In this document: one piece after another, positions 51,288-61,217 of the stretch
How positions within the stretch are numbered: position 1 is the stretch's first letter
How the letters are laid out: each line of letters starts with the position of its first letter
From: an uncultured Blastocatellia bacterium
GTDB lineage: Bacteria; Acidobacteriota; Blastocatellia; Pyrinomonadales; Pyrinomonadaceae
Reading direction: 5' to 3'
Length of the DNA: 64,000 nucleotides
Assembly: GCA_946480785.1 (NCBI GenBank)
Contig: CAMLLD010000002.1
Coordinates: 62,001-126,000, forward strand
The notes under the pieces: model-generated
The model's database searches: none
Told to the model about the DNA's origin: nothing
What the model saw: the letters and a program-made list of their open reading frames with translations, nothing else
Program-made: the position numbers and the translations under genes

Positions 51288-52205
51288 ATGCGAGATCGAT
51301 GGGCAGTGATACTAGCCGGGGGAGACGGAACGCGTTTGCAGTCGATGACGCGCGCCATCAGTGGCGACAATCGCCCGAAACAGTTTGTGCCGGTCATGGG
51401 GCGCAGCACGCTGCTCAATCAGACCAGGCGCAGGGTCGCGTTATCAATCGAACCTGACCGCACGCTGATCGTCGTCACACAGAAGCATCGACGATTCTAT
51501 AAACCGCTCAGCCACGAACTCTCAACAGACCTGTTAGTCGAACAACCTGCGAACAAAGGCACCGCGCCCGCGATTCTTTATGCGCTGCTGCGCGTTGCTG
51601 CGAAGTCGCCGCAAGCAGTCGTCGCGTTATTTCCTTCCGATCACTTTTTCGCCGATGACGAACAATTTATGTCGCACGTCGATGTTGCGCTCGATGCGGT
51701 CGAGGTCCAACCCGAGACGGTGTTGCTCCTGGGCATCACTCCGACCGCACCGGAAACAGAGTACGGCTGGATTGAGCCGCAGCCTTCGATCCTGTCACAG
51801 TCACCACGATCCATTACGCGCGTCAAAAAGTTTTGGGAAAAACCGGCGGCAAACGTGGCGAAGACGCTGCTGGAACGAGGCTGCTTGTGGAACAGCTTCG
51901 TGATGGTCGGCACGGCAGCGGCATTACTGAAGCTGACGCGAGCTGCCATGCCTGAGTTGTACTCCGCTTTCGACGCCACCGTCCCCACGTTCGAGACTGC
52001 AAACGAACCGCGCGCTGTCGCTGAGCTCTACGCGCACATCGATGAGTCAAACTTCTCGCATGAAGTACTCGCAGCTCGACCTGAAGATCTAATGGTGATG
52101 AGAGTAGCAGACGTCGGCTGGAGCGATCTCGGTGAGCCTAACCGCGTGTTATCGACTCTCGCCCGCATCGGCATGCAATCAGAACTCGCAATGTCCGCAA
52201 GCTAA
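51288..52205 (+). CDS. mannose-1-phosphate guanylyltransferase-like nucleotidyltransferase
   Basis: A 305-residue sugar nucleotidyltransferase. Nucleotide loop ILAGGDGTRLQSMTRAISGDNRPKQF in pieces: AGGDGTRL then RPKQF, and VALFPSDHFFADD, TEYGWIEP, FWEKP, LWNSFVMVG, WSDLGEPNRV. This order fits mannose-1-phosphate guanylyltransferases (N-terminal domain only; the isomerase half is lacking). Makes GDP-mannose or another NDP-hexose. It lies 70 bases after the hydrolase gene and directly before the glucose dehydrogenase. Confidence 0.8.
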   Translation: MRDRWAVILAGGDGTRLQSMTRAISGDNRPKQFVPVMGRSTLLNQTRRRVALSIEPDRTLIVVTQKHRRFYKPLSHELSTDLLVEQPANKGTAPAILYALLRVAAKSPQAVVALFPSDHFFADDEQFMSHVDVALDAVEVQPETVLLLGITPTAPETEYGWIEPQPSILSQSPRSITRVKKFWEKPAANVAKTLLERGCLWNSFVMVGTAAALLKLTRAAMPELYSAFDATVPTFETANEPRAVAELYAHIDESNFSHEVLAARPEDLMVMRVADVGWSDLGEPNRVLSTLARIGMQSELAMSAS

Positions 52206-52220
52206 AAACAGAGGAGTGTC

Positions 52221-53324
52221 ATGAAAGCGATCGCAGTCAAACCCGGAATGCCAAATACAGTTCACCTGACGGAACTACCCACGCCCGTGGTCGGTGAGAT
52301 ACCGAATGGACGCGGTGTGCTGGTGCGCGTGCTGCGCGTCGGTGTCGACGGCACCGACAAAGAAATCAATGCGGCTGAGTATGGCCAGGCACCGCCCGGA
52401 TACGATTTCCTGATCATCGGTCACGAGAGTTTTGGTCAGGTCGAAGCGGTTGGTCCAAATGTGACCGAGGTCAAGCCGGGTGATTACGTCGTGGCAACCG
52501 TGCGCCGGCCAGGCTCGAGCATCTACGACCTGATCGGCACAAACGACATGACGACGGACGACACGTATTTCGAACGCGGCATCAACCTGCGTCACGGTTA
52601 CATGAGTGAGTATTACGTCGACGACGCTGAATTCATCGTGAAGATACCGCAGGGTCTCAGGGAAGTCGGCGTGCTGCTCGAGCCGACAACGGTGGTTGAG
52701 AAAGGGATAGCCCAGGCGTACGAGATTCAACGCCGCCTGAGGGTATGGAAACCGAAGCGCGCGGCGGTGATGGGCGCGGGAACGATTGGCTTGTTGGCGA
52801 CTCTGGTTCTTCGTTTGAAGGGCTTGCAGGTGACGACGTTTGGCAAGACGCCGCAGCCGTATCTGAATTCCGATCTGATTGAGGCGCTGGGCGCGAGGTA
52901 TCAATCGACGGAAGACATGTCGATTCTTGAAGGCGCAAAAAGGTATGGGCCATTCGACATCATTTTCGAAGCAACGGGATTCTCGCCGGTCGTTTTCGAC
53001 AGCATGCAAGCGCTCGGGAAGAACGGCGTGCTGGTGCTGTCGAGTGTCACTGGTGGCGATCGCAAGGTCGAGGTTCCGGCTGACAAAATCAATCTCGAAT
53101 TCGTGCTGGGTAACAAGGTGATGGTGGGGACCGTGAATGCAAATCGCGAGTACTTTGAGATGGGTGTGAAAGATCTCGCTCAGGCGGAGGCGGAGTATCC
53201 GGGCTGGCTGTCGCGTTTACTGACGCATCCCGTTCGCGGTCTGGAGAATTATGAAGAGCTCTTTGCGAAGCTTGTTAACCCTGACGGCGCAATCAAAGTT
53301 TTCTGCGAAGTCGCTTCCTTGTGA
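52221..53324 (+). CDS. glucose 1-dehydrogenase-like, zinc-dependent MDR family
   Basis: A 367-residue medium-chain dehydrogenase. [12 protein letters not shown] carries the catalytic zinc His-Glu; the Cys of related enzymes is replaced by Asp in GVDGTDKE, as in archaeal-type glucose dehydrogenases. NAD(P) loop [13 protein letters not shown] near residue 180; the structural-zinc Cys set is absent. It oxidises glucose or galactose to the lactone, which could link to the SMP-30-like lactonase and the debranching enzyme. GAGGAG precedes the ATG. Confidence 0.83.
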   Translation: MKAIAVKPGMPNTVHLTELPTPVVGEIPNGRGVLVRVLRVGVDGTDKEINAAEYGQAPPGYDFLIIGHESFGQVEAVGPNVTEVKPGDYVVATVRRPGSSIYDLIGTNDMTTDDTYFERGINLRHGYMSEYYVDDAEFIVKIPQGLREVGVLLEPTTVVEKGIAQAYEIQRRLRVWKPKRAAVMGAGTIGLLATLVLRLKGLQVTTFGKTPQPYLNSDLIEALGARYQSTEDMSILEGAKRYGPFDIIFEATGFSPVVFDSMQALGKNGVLVLSSVTGGDRKVEVPADKINLEFVLGNKVMVGTVNANREYFEMGVKDLAQAEAEYPGWLSRLLTHPVRGLENYEELFAKLVNPDGAIKVFCEVASL

Positions 53325-53331
53325 GTGGGCC

Positions 53332-55296
53332 ATGATTCACTTCGACCAGCAAAGTTTGCGCGACCTGAGTTTGGCGCTTTCGCGAGAGTGGCTCGAAACG
53401 AACGGCATCGGCGGGTTTTCTTCTTCCACGATCGTTGGTCTGAACACGCGCCGGTATCACGGTTTGCTCACGGCAGCCACGAAGCCACCCGTCGGTCGTT
53501 TCGTATTGCTCTCCAAGCTTGAAGAAACGCTCGTTATTGAAGGGCGAAGATATGAATTGTCGTCGAATCAGTATCCCGGCGTGGTTCATCCGCGAGGCTT
53601 CGAGTATCAGACGAACTTTCGTCTCGATCCTTTTCCCATTTTTACCTACGAGATTGATGATCTGCGCTTAACGAAAACTGTGTTCATGGTTCAGGGCGAA
53701 AACACCACCGTCGTTCAGTATGAGCTTGATGGTCATAAGCGAAGTAACATCACGCTGGAAGTTCGCCCACTCATCGCGTTCCGCGACTACCACGGCACGA
53801 CACATGAAAACGGTGCGCTCAATCCACAGCTTGAAACTGAGCCGGGCCAGATGAGTCTGAAGCCTTACGCAGATCTCCCCGCGCTTTATCTCGCACACGA
53901 TTCAGCCGACTTAAAACCAAATGGAGTCTGGTATCGCAACTTTCAATACACAGTGGAGCAGGAGCGCGGACTCGACTTCGCGGAAGACCTGTTCAATCCG
54001 TGTACGCTCACGTTCGATCTGGGTTCGAGAACAACGGTGAACCTCATCGCCTCGACTACGCAACACGACGCGAACAAAGCTGACGCCTACCGCAGCGCGG
54101 AAGTGCAGCGACGCTCGACCAACAAAACTGACCTGGTTGGGCTGTTAACAGCCGCTGCCGATCAGTTCATTGTTCGTCGCGAACAGGGCGAAACGGTCAT
54201 CGCGGGATACCACTGGTTTGCTGACTGGGGCCGAGACACGATGATTGCGCTGCCGGGTTTGACGCTCGTCAACGGACGTTGGGCAATCGCGAAGAACATT
54301 CTTGCGGAGTTTGCCGCGCACGTCGATCGCGGCATGTTGCCGAACCGTTTTCCTGATGCAGGCGAAGCGCCGGAATACAATACCGTTGACGCAACGCTTT
54401 GGTTCTTCGAAGCGGTGCGTTCATTCCTCGAGTACACCGGCGACTGTGAGTTCATCAGGACGAAACTGTATGCCGTGTTGCGAGACATCGTTGACTGGCA
54501 CGTCAAAGGCACGCGTTATGGAATCCACGTAGACGCGGACGGATTACTTTCCGCGGGCGAGGCGGGTGTGCAACTGACTTGGATGGATGCAAAAGTCGGC
54601 GACTGGGTCGTGACACCGCGTCATGGAAAACCGGTGGAGATTCAGGCGCTTTGGTACAACGCGTTGCGCGTGATGGAAGATCTTACGGGCAGATTCGACG
54701 ATCTAAACGCAAAGCAGGAGTACGGCGCGATGGCGAACAAAGCGCGCGCCAGTTTCAACGAACTGTTTTGGAATGAGCAAGCCGGATGTCTTTACGATGT
54801 GGTAAACGGCGATCTTCGTGACGCGTCCATCAGACCGAACCAGGTGATTGCGATCAGTCTGACCAACACGATGGTTCCCACAGAGCGAGCGACGAGTATT
54901 CTGCGGGTCATCGAATGCGAACTGCTCACGCCGCGCGGTCTGCGGACGCTTTCGCCATCAGATCCGAATTACATCGGCCGTTACGAAGGCGGCCCGGGCA
55001 CTCGTGACGGTGCTTATCATCAAGGCACCGTTTGGCCGTGGCTGATGGGACCGTACCTCACCGCTTACTGCAAAACTTTTGGACCAGCAGCGGGTCGAAG
55101 ATTTGGGAGAATGTGGCTCGAGAACTTTCAGGACCATCTAAACGAGGCCTGTCTCGGTCAGGTTTCCGAAATCTTCGACGGCGACACTCCGCACGCACCG
55201 CGCGGTTGCGTGGCCCAGGCGTGGAGTGTCGCCGAGTTACTTCGTGCTACAGTCGAGGACATCGAGCAGCCGCAAAATGAGGCAGCGGCCGCTTGA
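53332..55296 (+). CDS. glycogen debranching enzyme, amylo-alpha-1,6-glucosidase type
   Basis: A 654-residue enzyme: an N-terminal beta-sandwich domain (EWLETNGIGGFSSSTIVGLNTRRYHGLL) then a GDE C-terminal (alpha/alpha)6 barrel: YHWFADWGRDTMIALPGLTL, LSAGEAGVQLTWMDAKVGDW, EIQALWYNALR, GTRDGAYHQGTVWPWLMGPY. It removes alpha-1,6 branches from glycogen-like polymers in the cytoplasm, feeding glucose to the dehydrogenase upstream. The start at 53332 matches the family start; the frame extends back into the previous gene, so the eight-base gap suggests coupling. Confidence 0.9.
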   Translation: MIHFDQQSLRDLSLALSREWLETNGIGGFSSSTIVGLNTRRYHGLLTAATKPPVGRFVLLSKLEETLVIEGRRYELSSNQYPGVVHPRGFEYQTNFRLDPFPIFTYEIDDLRLTKTVFMVQGENTTVVQYELDGHKRSNITLEVRPLIAFRDYHGTTHENGALNPQLETEPGQMSLKPYADLPALYLAHDSADLKPNGVWYRNFQYTVEQERGLDFAEDLFNPCTLTFDLGSRTTVNLIASTTQHDANKADAYRSAEVQRRSTNKTDLVGLLTAAADQFIVRREQGETVIAGYHWFADWGRDTMIALPGLTLVNGRWAIAKNILAEFAAHVDRGMLPNRFPDAGEAPEYNTVDATLWFFEAVRSFLEYTGDCEFIRTKLYAVLRDIVDWHVKGTRYGIHVDADGLLSAGEAGVQLTWMDAKVGDWVVTPRHGKPVEIQALWYNALRVMEDLTGRFDDLNAKQEYGAMANKARASFNELFWNEQAGCLYDVVNGDLRDASIRPNQVIAISLTNTMVPTERATSILRVIECELLTPRGLRTLSPSDPNYIGRYEGGPGTRDGAYHQGTVWPWLMGPYLTAYCKTFGPAAGRRFGRMWLENFQDHLNEACLGQVSEIFDGDTPHAPRGCVAQAWSVAELLRATVEDIEQPQNEAAAA

Positions 55297-55323
55297 GAAA
55301 GCTCAGGTGCCACGGAGGAGACA

Positions 55324-56022
55324 ATTAACACGCTGAATGCTCATGGTCCACACGGCTTCGACTTTGGCCGCAACCGCACCCGGCCCTCGGGGATTGTCTT
55401 TCTGGCTTACCTTTTTCTCTTCAACGCGACCTGGACGGTTTGGGTTTTACTCGGGTATCCGAAGCTCAGGGCGATAGGCGAGCAAACGCTCGCGTATGCG
55501 TTGATCAACCTCACGGTCCGAGCACTATTATGGGTGCTGCCGGTCTTTCTTTACCTGCGCTATGTCGATCGCGTCGATCCGTTATCTTATCTGAAACTGA
55601 AACAGCGTTGGTTACGAGGCGTTCTCATCGGCCTCGGTTTCTCGATACTCATCCTGCTGCTGGCTTTGGTCCAACACGGCGCGCCACACCTGCGTTCGGG
55701 AGCATTCACGTGGAATAGCGTCCTGAGTACTACTTTACTGATCGGGTTCGTCGAGGAGATTCCCTATCGTGGGTTCGTTTTTCAGAAGCTGTGCGACTGG
55801 ATGTCGCGAAAAGCCGCGGTCGCGATCTCATCGCTACTTTTCGTCGCGATTCACTTGCCGGGATGGATCTCGCTGCACCTGTTCACGCTGCAAAGCCTGA
55901 TCTTCGTGTTTGTGTTTGGCGTGCTGATGGCGCTCCTATTCCTCTGGGCGAAATCGTTGTGGGCGCCGATCATCTCGCACAGCCTGAACGACTTTATCTC
56001 CGCGGTGCTTTTTCACGGCTGA
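55324..56022 (+). CDS. CPBP-family intramembrane metalloprotease, start uncertain
   Basis: A CPBP (Abi/CAAX-like) protease with its three motifs: EEIPYRG, the His in VAIHLPGW, and HSLNDF near the end. The first ATG-like start (TTG, 55501) would cut off an obviously coding stretch (GIVFLAYLFLFNATW, a first membrane helix). Reading on upstream gives no in-frame ATG, GTG or TTG; GGAGGAG lies at 55314-55320, followed by in-frame ATT (55324) and CTG (55333). Use of ATT or CTG is therefore likely, unless there is a frameshift near 55335. It has six to seven helices. Follows the debranching gene closely. Confidence 0.75.
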   Translation: MNTLNAHGPHGFDFGRNRTRPSGIVFLAYLFLFNATWTVWVLLGYPKLRAIGEQTLAYALINLTVRALLWVLPVFLYLRYVDRVDPLSYLKLKQRWLRGVLIGLGFSILILLLALVQHGAPHLRSGAFTWNSVLSTTLLIGFVEEIPYRGFVFQKLCDWMSRKAAVAISSLLFVAIHLPGWISLHLFTLQSLIFVFVFGVLMALLFLWAKSLWAPIISHSLNDFISAVLFHG

Positions 56023-56028
56023 ATCGTG

Positions 56029-59000
56029 TCATGGCCCAAAGCGCTGACGGTATTCGAGCGAACTAATAAACGCCCTCACCATCTCCGCCTGAATGAAGTT
56101 GCCGTTGAACTGATTCAACTTACCCAACCAGAAATTGTAACCGGAAAAATCCGTGTCCGGTCCCTCGTCCGGGTTGCGCCGCAGATATCCGAAATACTGC
56201 ATCAACACAAAAGCCTTGTTCGTCTCGGCGCTCTCCAGGTTTGCGTTCTCGGCAACGGCGCGCAACACAGTCGCCCGCTTCGTAATGTCTGCCGGTGTCG
56301 CCCCGAGCATCGCAACCAGGTTCGCTTTTTCCGCAGCTGTCAGCACTGCGCCTGCGTTCGTATCCAACTGCGTCACGAATTGATCGGCAGTCAACGTGTT
56401 CGGATACGCCGACAAGAACTCCGGTCGCTGCACAAACGCGAGGGCATATGCCTGTTTGTTTGCTTCGAGCTGCGCCTGCCAGTCGCCGACGCCGACCTGC
56501 ACTCCGCGCCCGATCTGTTGCGTGTCGCGCAGAAACTCATTGAGCCGGACGGGCACGGGTTTGCCGGCGAGATTTCCGAACGCTGTCTTGTAAGTGCGAT
56601 AGACGAGATAACCGGTTTCCTGAAATTCGATCGACAGAAAGAAAGCGGCGGAAACATTGATGCGCTTGATCTCGACACACGTGGGATCGCCGTTGCACGA
56701 GGTTATTTCATTCGTCCAGAAGTTGAAGCCTGACGCATCGGGATCGCGATTGAGAAAGTCGAAGTAGTGTTCGCGTACGAAGAAATCGACACGGTCGATC
56801 GGGTTCGGGTTTGGAAAGAAATCGTTGTCGATGATGATTATGGTTGTGCTCGAAGGCGCAAGCAATGGCGCGCCCGATGGATTGCTCAAGGTTAGAGTAA
56901 ATAATTCGGGGCCTTCATTGAACACGTCGTTGACGACGGGGACGCGAATGGTCTTCACCGATTCACCGGGCGCGAATGTCAATTGGCCCAACGTCGTCAG
57001 GTAATCGCACCGTGAAGAAGCCTGGCCGGTCGTCGAATTGCACGGACTCGAGCTCCCGTTGTCGCTTGTCTGGTAATCGACTGTGGCTGTGACCGACAGA
57101 TCTCCCTTGCGAAGCACAAAGACATTGACGCCCGTAATGCTTTCGTTTGAGAACTGCTGCGCGGATTGAAAGCGAATGCCGGGCTGGTCGTCGTCGAAGA
57201 TCGTGGCCGAAGCCTGACCATCGTTAATCACAGCGTTGACCGGGTTCGACAGGTTCAGCGTAAACGCCTCTGTAGGTTCCTCGTTGATGTCGGCAACGAT
57301 CGGCACATCGACTCTCGTTCCGATTTGTCCCGCGGGAATCGTGGCGGTGCCGGAGCTCGCGACATAATCGGCGCCGGCGACGGCAGTGCCGTCGGCTGTG
57401 GCGAAGTCGATGCTGATCGGTTTCTCACTGGCCTGCGACAACGTGATCAGAAACGCCACGGTGTTGCCTGCGCCGTCGCCTTCCACGACGTTGTTATCCA
57501 TCACGGAGATTGTCGGTGGCGGATCGTTGTTAAGGATCGTCGCTGTGCCCTGCGCGCGAACGATCGTGCCGACATCAACGTTAGTGAGGTTCACCTTCAC
57601 CGTTTCAGAAAATTCATCGATCGTGTCGCCGAGTATTTCAATGCTCGCGGTCTTCGAAGTCTCGCCGGGCTGAAAGACGACTGAGGCAGTTTTTGAAACG
57701 TAGTCGGCGCCTTGAGATGCAGTGCCGTCCGCAGTGGAATACGAAACGGTCACTCGATGTGTCGACGCCGCGGAAAGAGTCACGGTGAAGTCTGCGTTCA
57801 CTGAACCCACGTCGCCTTCGTTCACGTTCACATCGTTTATCGAAACGTCGGGTAAGCTGCGCGGGAACGTTCCAAACAACGCGTTGAATCCCAAAGCTGC
57901 ATCTGCTTCCCACGCCGCGATAACTTCATCGTCGCCGTACACTTCGATCTGGTGCTCGCGAAATGCCTGCGGCGCTGTCTTCTCCCAAACCTTGATAAAC
58001 GAAGGCAGGTTGTAGGCTGTGAGTTTTGTGGCCGTCTGAACAAACAGAACGTTGCCATCCTTCGTGAATCGTTCGCCGCTCTTGTAGATCACTGGCTCGG
58101 CGGGACTGAACTGGTTGATAGTGACGAGATGCGCGGGATCGGTAGCGTCAATCAGCAGAATCGCGGATAACCCCGCGCTGCCGCTTTGCGAACTCTGTAG
58201 CGCCAGCAAACGGCGCTGAGCGTCTTCGTAAACCACAACGCGCGTGAAGCGGAATGCTCCTCCGATCGTGGAAACAACTTTCAGCGCATCGACATCAATC
58301 ACACCAAAATCGGCGAATTGAGTCGTCGCGAAGAGAAATTTTCCGTCACCACTAAAGACCGGCGGAGCGCCCTCGAAGCCGCTGAATTCTCCGTTCGGCG
58401 GCAATGAGACATCTCCTAGCGCGACAGGCTGCGCCGGATTAATCACGTTCAGGAAGCGAAGAGACTGTCCACCCTGAAGCGCCACCACTCGCTTGCCGTT
58501 TGCCTCGCTCAACGCGAGCGTTTCACTAATAGAACTCGGAAAGCGGTTGAGGATCGCGCCGTCAAGCAAACTGAACGTCAGGAATTCTCCGCCGGCTACG
58601 ACAACAAAACCCACGTCAGCATTTCCACTCAAGACCATGTTGGAACCGGCGTCGGCGCTCGAGGCTGTCAATTGAGTCGCTGCGAGTTGAGTCAGTTGAC
58701 CGTTAGCGGCGAGATCGAAAAGATAAATCTTGCGCGGGCCACCCTCGCTGGTTAAGACCACGACGCGAAGACCGGCTGAAGTCTGGGCCAGCTTCACTTC
58801 CAGTGGTCCGAAACCGAAAGTCTTATGGTCAAACTCGGTTCCCAGCCGCGGGTCGAAACTGGTCAGGAAAGCAGGATGAACTGCGATCGGATCGTTCTCG
58901 AGCGAGACCGCGAGTTTGTTGTCCGGGCTTATGGCAAACACCTGTTGCGCAGAGTTGAGAGCGTAAGCAAAGCGGCCGGGTTGCGTAGTGAATTGCGCGG

Positions 59001-59073
59001 CAACGGTTGTAAAAACAGTAAATGAAAAAAGGAGAATACCGAATGTTCGGAATAGTTTTAATTTCCCAGACAA
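56029..59073 (-). CDS. secreted Calx-beta/DUF4214 surface protein with N-terminal propeller
   Basis: A 1014-residue exported protein. After the signal peptide (GILLFSFTVFTTVAAQ) comes a beta-propeller-like region (about 28-395), then three Calx-beta domains (about 400-515, 520-635, 640-755), each with a loop such as TADGTA..GADYV and ending ATI.D(N)D. The C-terminal part (about 765-1014) carries DUF4214, with VREHYFDFLNRDPDASGFNFWTNEI and a second such unit (YLRRNPD, SGYNFWLGKLNQFNG). Calx-beta repeats bind calcium; DUF4214 is found in exported surface and S-layer-type proteins. Convergent with the CPBP gene. Confidence 0.85.
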   Translation of the reverse strand: MSGKLKLFRTFGILLFSFTVFTTVAAQFTTQPGRFAYALNSAQQVFAISPDNKLAVSLENDPIAVHPAFLTSFDPRLGTEFDHKTFGFGPLEVKLAQTSAGLRVVVLTSEGGPRKIYLFDLAANGQLTQLAATQLTASSADAGSNMVLSGNADVGFVVVAGGEFLTFSLLDGAILNRFPSSISETLALSEANGKRVVALQGGQSLRFLNVINPAQPVALGDVSLPPNGEFSGFEGAPPVFSGDGKFLFATTQFADFGVIDVDALKVVSTIGGAFRFTRVVVYEDAQRRLLALQSSQSGSAGLSAILLIDATDPAHLVTINQFSPAEPVIYKSGERFTKDGNVLFVQTATKLTAYNLPSFIKVWEKTAPQAFREHQIEVYGDDEVIAAWEADAALGFNALFGTFPRSLPDVSINDVNVNEGDVGSVNADFTVTLSAASTHRVTVSYSTADGTASQGADYVSKTASVVFQPGETSKTASIEILGDTIDEFSETVKVNLTNVDVGTIVRAQGTATILNNDPPPTISVMDNNVVEGDGAGNTVAFLITLSQASEKPISIDFATADGTAVAGADYVASSGTATIPAGQIGTRVDVPIVADINEEPTEAFTLNLSNPVNAVINDGQASATIFDDDQPGIRFQSAQQFSNESITGVNVFVLRKGDLSVTATVDYQTSDNGSSSPCNSTTGQASSRCDYLTTLGQLTFAPGESVKTIRVPVVNDVFNEGPELFTLTLSNPSGAPLLAPSSTTIIIIDNDFFPNPNPIDRVDFFVREHYFDFLNRDPDASGFNFWTNEITSCNGDPTCVEIKRINVSAAFFLSIEFQETGYLVYRTYKTAFGNLAGKPVPVRLNEFLRDTQQIGRGVQVGVGDWQAQLEANKQAYALAFVQRPEFLSAYPNTLTADQFVTQLDTNAGAVLTAAEKANLVAMLGATPADITKRATVLRAVAENANLESAETNKAFVLMQYFGYLRRNPDEGPDTDFSGYNFWLGKLNQFNGNFIQAEMVRAFISSLEYRQRFGP

Positions 59074-59302
59074 AGACCAACCTCCCTGACCGACTCGTTA
59101 TTGAATAACAAGTCCAGCAGCTTACGCGCAAGTCGCCGGAATTTTGGGTAGTGCAACACCGGCTGTGTTACCAATCATATTGACAGGTAAATAGTTAAAG
59201 GCGCTCGCGACGCGTTGAGAGCGGTCGAAGATGACTCACTTTTGAAAACGTAGTATAAGTGCGGACGCCTTACTGATTTCTCACTGCCGGGGAGACCGCA
59301 TA

Positions 59303-60394
59303 ATGTTATTTGATCACACCCATTACGTTCCAATCCTCAAAGGAAAGGAAGGCGAATACCAAGCGTTACGCGAACTGACGCCCGCTGTCAGAAGTAAACT
59401 GACGCCCTTGATTGAGCCAATCCCAATTCCCTTCGACTACGCGAACGACGTACCCTTAAAAACCGTCGATGAACACTTGGCAAATTTCGCCAGCAAGATT
59501 GAGGCTAACTGGGGACCAGATCCCGTTTTCTTCGACCTCGACTGGATTCCAGCTTCAGAAAGAATAGCTGACGGCAGTCATCCACTAAAATTCGTTTTCG
59601 ATGGCGCACGCGACAAAGGTTTGCAGGCGATTCCCGTTACAGGACTGAATCGAGATGGCGCTTATCAGGACGCTGTGAAGGATGCGATAGACGCAGACAG
59701 CAGAGGGGTTTGTATTCGACTTGAAAGCGACGACTTGGATGACATGACGATCCTTGAACCGCAACTCGATGGGCTTGTTGCGTTCTTTGGTGTCATGAAG
59801 CATGACGTTGACCTGATTATCGACTTTTCGTCGATTGACCCATCATCCGCAACGCCGATGCAGATTGCCGCAAGCTCGATCATCGCCACCCTTCCATCGA
59901 TCATGGATTGGCGGACGTTAACCTTTGCAGCGTCAGCTTTCCCACCTGACTTGTCCAGACTAGCTCCCAATAGCGTCACTCCCTTACCGCGAACGGAATG
60001 GGCAATCTGGCTCTGGCTAGCAGCGAGACGCGCTAGGCTGCGCAGGCTTCCAACGTTCGGCGATTACGCAATCGCACACCCTGATTGGACAGAAGTCGAT
60101 CCGCGACTAATGAAGATGAGCGCACAGCTTAGGTACACAATCGATGATGATTGGCTCATATTCAAGAAGCGGAATACTCGGGACTTCGGTTTCGAGCAAT
60201 TCAAGGAGATTTGTGCGGAGTTGATTGGACGTAGCGAATATCGAGGGGCTGCGTTTAGCTGGGGCGACAACGCGATAAGTGATTATGCTAATCCATCAAC
60301 CGGGACGGGAAACCCGATGATATGGAGGAAGATCGGAACGAACCATCATCTAACAATGGTGGTAACTCAGATCGCCAGCGTTCCCGGACTTTGA
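59303..60394 (+). CDS. Beta-protein family protein
   Basis: A 363-residue protein of the Pfam Beta_protein family: YVPILKGKEGEYQALREL at the start, TPLIEPIPIPF, FFDLDWIP, DLIIDFSSID, and GAAFSWGDNAISDYANPST with a final WRKIGTNHHLTMVVTQIAS. The fold resembles a TIM barrel; no enzyme activity is known. It is usually found in phage, mobile or defence-like settings, often beside an sce7726-like gene, as here. The two genes converge and overlap by 107 bases. Ribosome site: GGGGAG about nine bases before ATG. Confidence 0.85.
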   Translation: MLFDHTHYVPILKGKEGEYQALRELTPAVRSKLTPLIEPIPIPFDYANDVPLKTVDEHLANFASKIEANWGPDPVFFDLDWIPASERIADGSHPLKFVFDGARDKGLQAIPVTGLNRDGAYQDAVKDAIDADSRGVCIRLESDDLDDMTILEPQLDGLVAFFGVMKHDVDLIIDFSSIDPSSATPMQIAASSIIATLPSIMDWRTLTFAASAFPPDLSRLAPNSVTPLPRTEWAIWLWLAARRARLRRLPTFGDYAIAHPDWTEVDPRLMKMSAQLRYTIDDDWLIFKKRNTRDFGFEQFKEICAELIGRSEYRGAAFSWGDNAISDYANPSTGTGNPMIWRKIGTNHHLTMVVTQIASVPGL

Positions 60395-60944
60395 GAGTAT
60401 GCCGGACGCGATCTCTTAACTCATCAATCGGCAGGGTCTCGGCAAGTGTTCGCCAGAGCACGCGCCGAGACTTTCCGGCCACTCCCTTTTTCATTCCTAG
60501 AGAACTGAGGATCGCAACGACCTCAGGACGCCAAAGTAATTGGGCCACCGAATATGGATCAACGCCGGGGTTTTCTTGGGGCTGTCGAACGAGACGGAAC
60601 GATAAATCGCCCTGTTCAGACAAAGTCGCAATCACTCCCCACCACTCAGGAATCAAGGGAATCGTCTTATTGATGTGGAATTCGCTCGCAACGATGGTTA
60701 CATAGTCCAACGCTTTGCTATATACCTCGACTTGATGAGGCAGTCGCTGAAGTGTGTCTCGCTCGCTCTTTATCTCATATCCGCTCAACGATCCATTGAC
60801 TACCGCGAGATCAATTCGAGCGTTGCCCTGACACAGACCAAGCTCGTCAATAAATAGGGTCTCGCAGGCATAGGGTCGATGAACCCGCGCTAATTCTCTG
60901 TGGAGGCCTGTGCGAATATCGAGGTCACGCATTTTTGTAGACAC
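60288..60944 (-). CDS. sce7726 family protein, PD-(D/E)XK nuclease-like
   Basis: A 218-residue protein of the sce7726 family. Near the N-terminus, MRDLDIRTGLHRELA, and then the core: NARIDLAVVNG (D45) and GYEIKSERDTL (E57, K59), the D...ExK arrangement of restriction-like nucleases. A helical C-terminus follows. I chose a GTG start at 60944, since AGGAG lies five bases upstream; the ATG four codons later lacks a site. Its last 36 codons overlap the convergent Beta-protein gene. A two-gene defence or anti-mobile-element role is a reasonable guess, not shown. Confidence 0.8.
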   Translation of the reverse strand: MSTKMRDLDIRTGLHRELARVHRPYACETLFIDELGLCQGNARIDLAVVNGSLSGYEIKSERDTLQRLPHQVEVYSKALDYVTIVASEFHINKTIPLIPEWWGVIATLSEQGDLSFRLVRQPQENPGVDPYSVAQLLWRPEVVAILSSLGMKKGVAGKSRRVLWRTLAETLPIDELRDRVRHTLKVRERWRSELPPLLDDGSFRSSSISSGFPSRLMD

Positions 60945-60954
60945 GTCAACTCCT

Positions 60955-60979
60955 GAGTTGGTATGATTTCGGCCAACTC
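60955..60979. promoter_or_regulatory. inverted repeat upstream of the sce7726 gene
   Basis: GAGTTGG-N11-CCAACTC, seven-base perfect arms, starting 11 bases before the GTG start. It may be an operator or a leader structure that covers the ribosome site. Confidence 0.4.
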
Positions 60980-61217
60980 GGAGTCGAAAGATTCCAACAG
61001 GCCGCAACCGGAGTGAGACCGCTTGCGGCTTTCGCCTTTTAGAATAGTACCATTGAGTGTCAAGGAAACGCCCGCGCTAAGCCGTTAACAGTTCGCGCAC
61101 TGTCCAAACATGCTTAGCGATTCCGCTTTCCATTGCGGGCGTGCAACGAATAGAACTGTCAACGCGGCAGAAATTATACCAGCAGAAATACAAGCTCATC
61201 ATTGCGTGTAGGTTCTC
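60980..61217. other. intergenic stretch before the palindromic repeat
   Basis: Contains a small GCCGCAA...TTGCGGC hairpin (about 61001-61030). No reading frame or RNA gene is evident. Confidence 0.35.
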
